NCBI RefSeq assembly: GCF_049686335.1
Contig: NZ_JBAVHX010000004.1
Coordinates: 824,548-888,547, forward strand
Reading direction: 5' to 3'
Length of the DNA stretch: 64,000 nt
Source of the DNA: Buttiauxella sp049686335
Lineage (GTDB): Bacteria > Pseudomonadota > Gammaproteobacteria > Enterobacterales > Enterobacteriaceae
Part shown: positions 62,541-64,000 of the stretch, piece after piece
Layout: each line of letters opens with the position of its first letter
Numbering within the stretch: the first letter of the stretch is position 1
Made by a program: the position numbers and the translations under genes
The notes under the pieces: generated by a model
Databases searched by the model: none
The model's input: only the letters and a program-made list of their open reading frames with translations
Told to the model about the DNA's origin: nothing

Positions 62541-63452
62541 CTACTTCACAAAGCCTTTCTGCTTAAGATAATCAGCGGCGACTTTTTTAGCATCCAACCC
62601 TTCCACAGCAATGCTGGCGTTCAACTGTTGCAGTGTTTTCTCATCAAGAGAAGCAAACACTGGTTTTAACCAGTCACCCATTTCCGGATAGGCTTTCAGC
62701 ACACTTTCACGCACTACCGGCGTTGGGGCATAAATCGGTTGTACGCCTTTTGGGTCACTCAGGGTTTGTAAACCGAGTGCTGCCACCGGCCCGTCAGTGC
62801 CATAAGCCATTGCGGCATTCACACCCGATGTTTGCTGCGCGGCGGCTTTAATAGTGACGGCGGTATCGCCCCCAGCCAGCGACAACAATTGCGGCTGTTC
62901 GAGTTTAAAACCATAGGCTTTTTCAAAGGCAGGCAGCGCATCGGAACGTTCGATAAATTCGGCGGACGCCGCAAGTTTGAATTCACCGCCCTTTTTCAGA
63001 TAAGCACTGAGATCGTCAAGCGAGGTCAGTTTGTTTTTCTCGGCCAGATCTTTGCGAACGGCGATGGTCCAGGTGTTATTGGCCGGAGCCGGTGTTAACC
63101 ACACCAGATGATTTTTCTCGGCATCGAGTTTTTTAACTTTCTCATAGCCAAGCTGCGCATTTTTCCACGCCGCATCTTTTTCATCTTTAAAGAAAAATGC
63201 CCCGTTACCAGTGTATTCCGGATAGATATCCAGTTCGCCCGCGGTAATCGCCCCGCGAACCACAGGCGTCGTGCCCAACTGGACTTTATTGACGGTTTTC
63301 ACACCGTGGCTATCCAGCACCTGCAAAATGATATTACCGAGCAGTGAACCTTCGGTATCGATTTTAGAACCTACTTTCACTGGTTCTGCAGCCTGTGCCC
63401 CTGCAGCCAGCAAGACTAATCCCGCCACGCTCCAACGCGCTGATAAGTTCAT
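62541..63452 (-). CDS. osmF: Osmoprotectant-type periplasmic binding protein YehZ (OsmF)
   Basis: Periplasmic receptor of 303 residues, OpuAC family. Signal MNLSARWSVAGLVLLAAGAQA, then AEPVKVGSKIDTEGSLLGNII. Near-collinear with E. coli OsmF/YehZ, which is sigmaS-dependent and binds glycine betaine weakly. First gene of yehZYXW. Confidence 0.94.
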   Translation of the reverse strand: MNLSARWSVAGLVLLAAGAQAAEPVKVGSKIDTEGSLLGNIILQVLDSHGVKTVNKVQLGTTPVVRGAITAGELDIYPEYTGNGAFFFKDEKDAAWKNAQLGYEKVKKLDAEKNHLVWLTPAPANNTWTIAVRKDLAEKNKLTSLDDLSAYLKKGGEFKLAASAEFIERSDALPAFEKAYGFKLEQPQLLSLAGGDTAVTIKAAAQQTSGVNAAMAYGTDGPVAALGLQTLSDPKGVQPIYAPTPVVRESVLKAYPEMGDWLKPVFASLDEKTLQQLNASIAVEGLDAKKVAADYLKQKGFVK

Positions 63453-63810
63453 CGTGCTTCCTCGCTGTTGTTCTTTGCTTAAAAATCATGGAGTCGCAAA
63501 AAGTTTAGTCGAGAATTTAGCAACTCGTGAAATCATTGCCTGCATTCGCGCACATTCGGACACTAAGGAATTATTGGGCATTCGTCCCCCCAACATTGCC
63601 TGCTATTGCAAAATTCTTTCTGAACCAGCCAGTAACTCTGTCCGTTTTCCACTTTTTAGTTATGTGATCTACATCACTGTCACGCCCTGACTCTGCCCGT
63701 ATCTTCACAACCCTCTATTGCATTGATTTAATTACATTTATCAGGATTATAATTCAGTTTTAAGAATAGGTACTGATCAATAATTCCACGGACAGGAAAG
63801 GACTTCCATC
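63453..63810. other. osmF-vgrG intergenic region
   Basis: 358 bp with the osmF promoter at the left and an AT-rich stretch (63715-63780) before vgrG. No gene or clear operator seen. Confidence 0.45.
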
Positions 63811-64000
63811 ATGGCCTCAGACGGCACCCGCTTTACCTTCACCGCCGGGCATACTCCGGCGGACACCTTTGCGGTGGTGGGCTTTACATTAAAGCAGTCT
63901 CTCTCTTCCCTGTTCAGCCTGGATATCACCGTCGCCTGCAAGGATCCGGCAATTGACTTCAAAAACATCCTTGATGAAACAGCCACGCTGGTTATCTGGC
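63811..64000 (+). CDS. vgrG: Type VI secretion tip protein VgrG, 5' part (cut by window end)
   Basis: MASDGTRFTFTAGHTPADTF... continues through SLSSLFSLDITVACKDPAIDF, the N-terminal gp27-like start of VgrG proteins. aggaaagg lies upstream of the ATG. Open to the last base, 63 codons seen. Whether a full T6SS cluster or an orphan vgrG island follows cannot be seen. Confidence 0.85.
   Translation, partial: MASDGTRFTFTAGHTPADTFAVVGFTLKQSLSSLFSLDITVACKDPAIDFKNILDETATLVIW

Noticed and set aside
1..64000. tRNA or rRNA genes, especially at the prophage edges
   Set aside because: No cloverleaf-like sequence with a CCA-type end was noticed; the att site is explained by rybB.

Overview
The window is a chromosomal segment of a member of the Enterobacteriaceae. 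Most genes match Escherichia coli K-12 proteins over their full length and in K-12-like neighbourhoods (ltaE-ybjT-ybjS-amiD-ybjQ-ybjP, artPIQM-artJ, rlmC-ybjO-potIHGF, ybjN-rimK, nfsA-ybjC-grxA-ybjM-ybjL, rcdA-ybjJ-ybjI, ybiR-mntR-mntS-opgE-ompX-rhtA-dps-glnHPQ-ybiO-rlmF, ybiB-dinG, mlrA-yohO-yehWXYZ). The proteins differ from K-12 at many positions, so it is another genus of the family; which one cannot be fixed by eye. ERIC, REP/BIME and 'CTCACCCTAACCCTCTCCC' type palindromic repeats support the family assignment. I saw no rRNA, tRNA or CRISPR.

Layout. 1-24.7 kb: amino-acid and cell-wall genes, the arginine ABC transporter (art), the putrescine ABC transporter (potFGHI), ribosomal-protein and redox genes (rimK, nfsA, grxA) and the YbjL permease. 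A xanthosine/purine nucleoside operon (xapABR) sits between nfsA and rimK, splitting a pair that is adjacent in K-12. 24.7-30.3 kb: the sigmaE-type small RNA gene rybB, whose 3' end served as attachment site of a P2-like prophage. Only about 5.4 kb of that prophage remains: ogr, broken tail genes, an AT-rich OafA-type acyltransferase cargo gene that looks intact, and an integrase cut by one in-frame stop. Both att copies survive. 30.4-46.4 kb: an MFS exporter, rcdA, ybjJ, ybjI, then a jump in gene order to ybiR, the manganese genes mntR and mntS, opgE, ompX, rhtA, dps and the glutamine transporter with a nitrogen-controlled promoter, then the MscS-type channel ybiO. 46.4-57.2 kb: rlmF, a flavin reductase-like gene, two BhsA/YbiJ-type small periplasmic proteins and, between them, a compact unit of a PTS EIIC, an asparaginase of the glycosylasparaginase type and an M17 aminopeptidase. 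This unit faces a gene that looks like a tamed IS481-type transposase. ybiB and dinG (with LexA box) follow. 57.2-64 kb: a RoxA-type ribosomal oxygenase, mlrA, yohO, the yehZYXW osmoprotectant-type ABC importer, and the start of a type VI secretion VgrG gene cut by the window end.

The genes are mainly nutrient import (arginine, putrescine, glutamine, nucleosides, osmolytes, probably a beta-glycoside or glyco-amino acid) and envelope or stress functions (ompX, rybB, dps, dinG, opgE, ybiO). The parts most worth follow-up are the rybB-targeted prophage remnant with its acyltransferase cargo, the EIIC/glycosylasparaginase/aminopeptidase unit, and the transposase-derived regulator candidate beside it.
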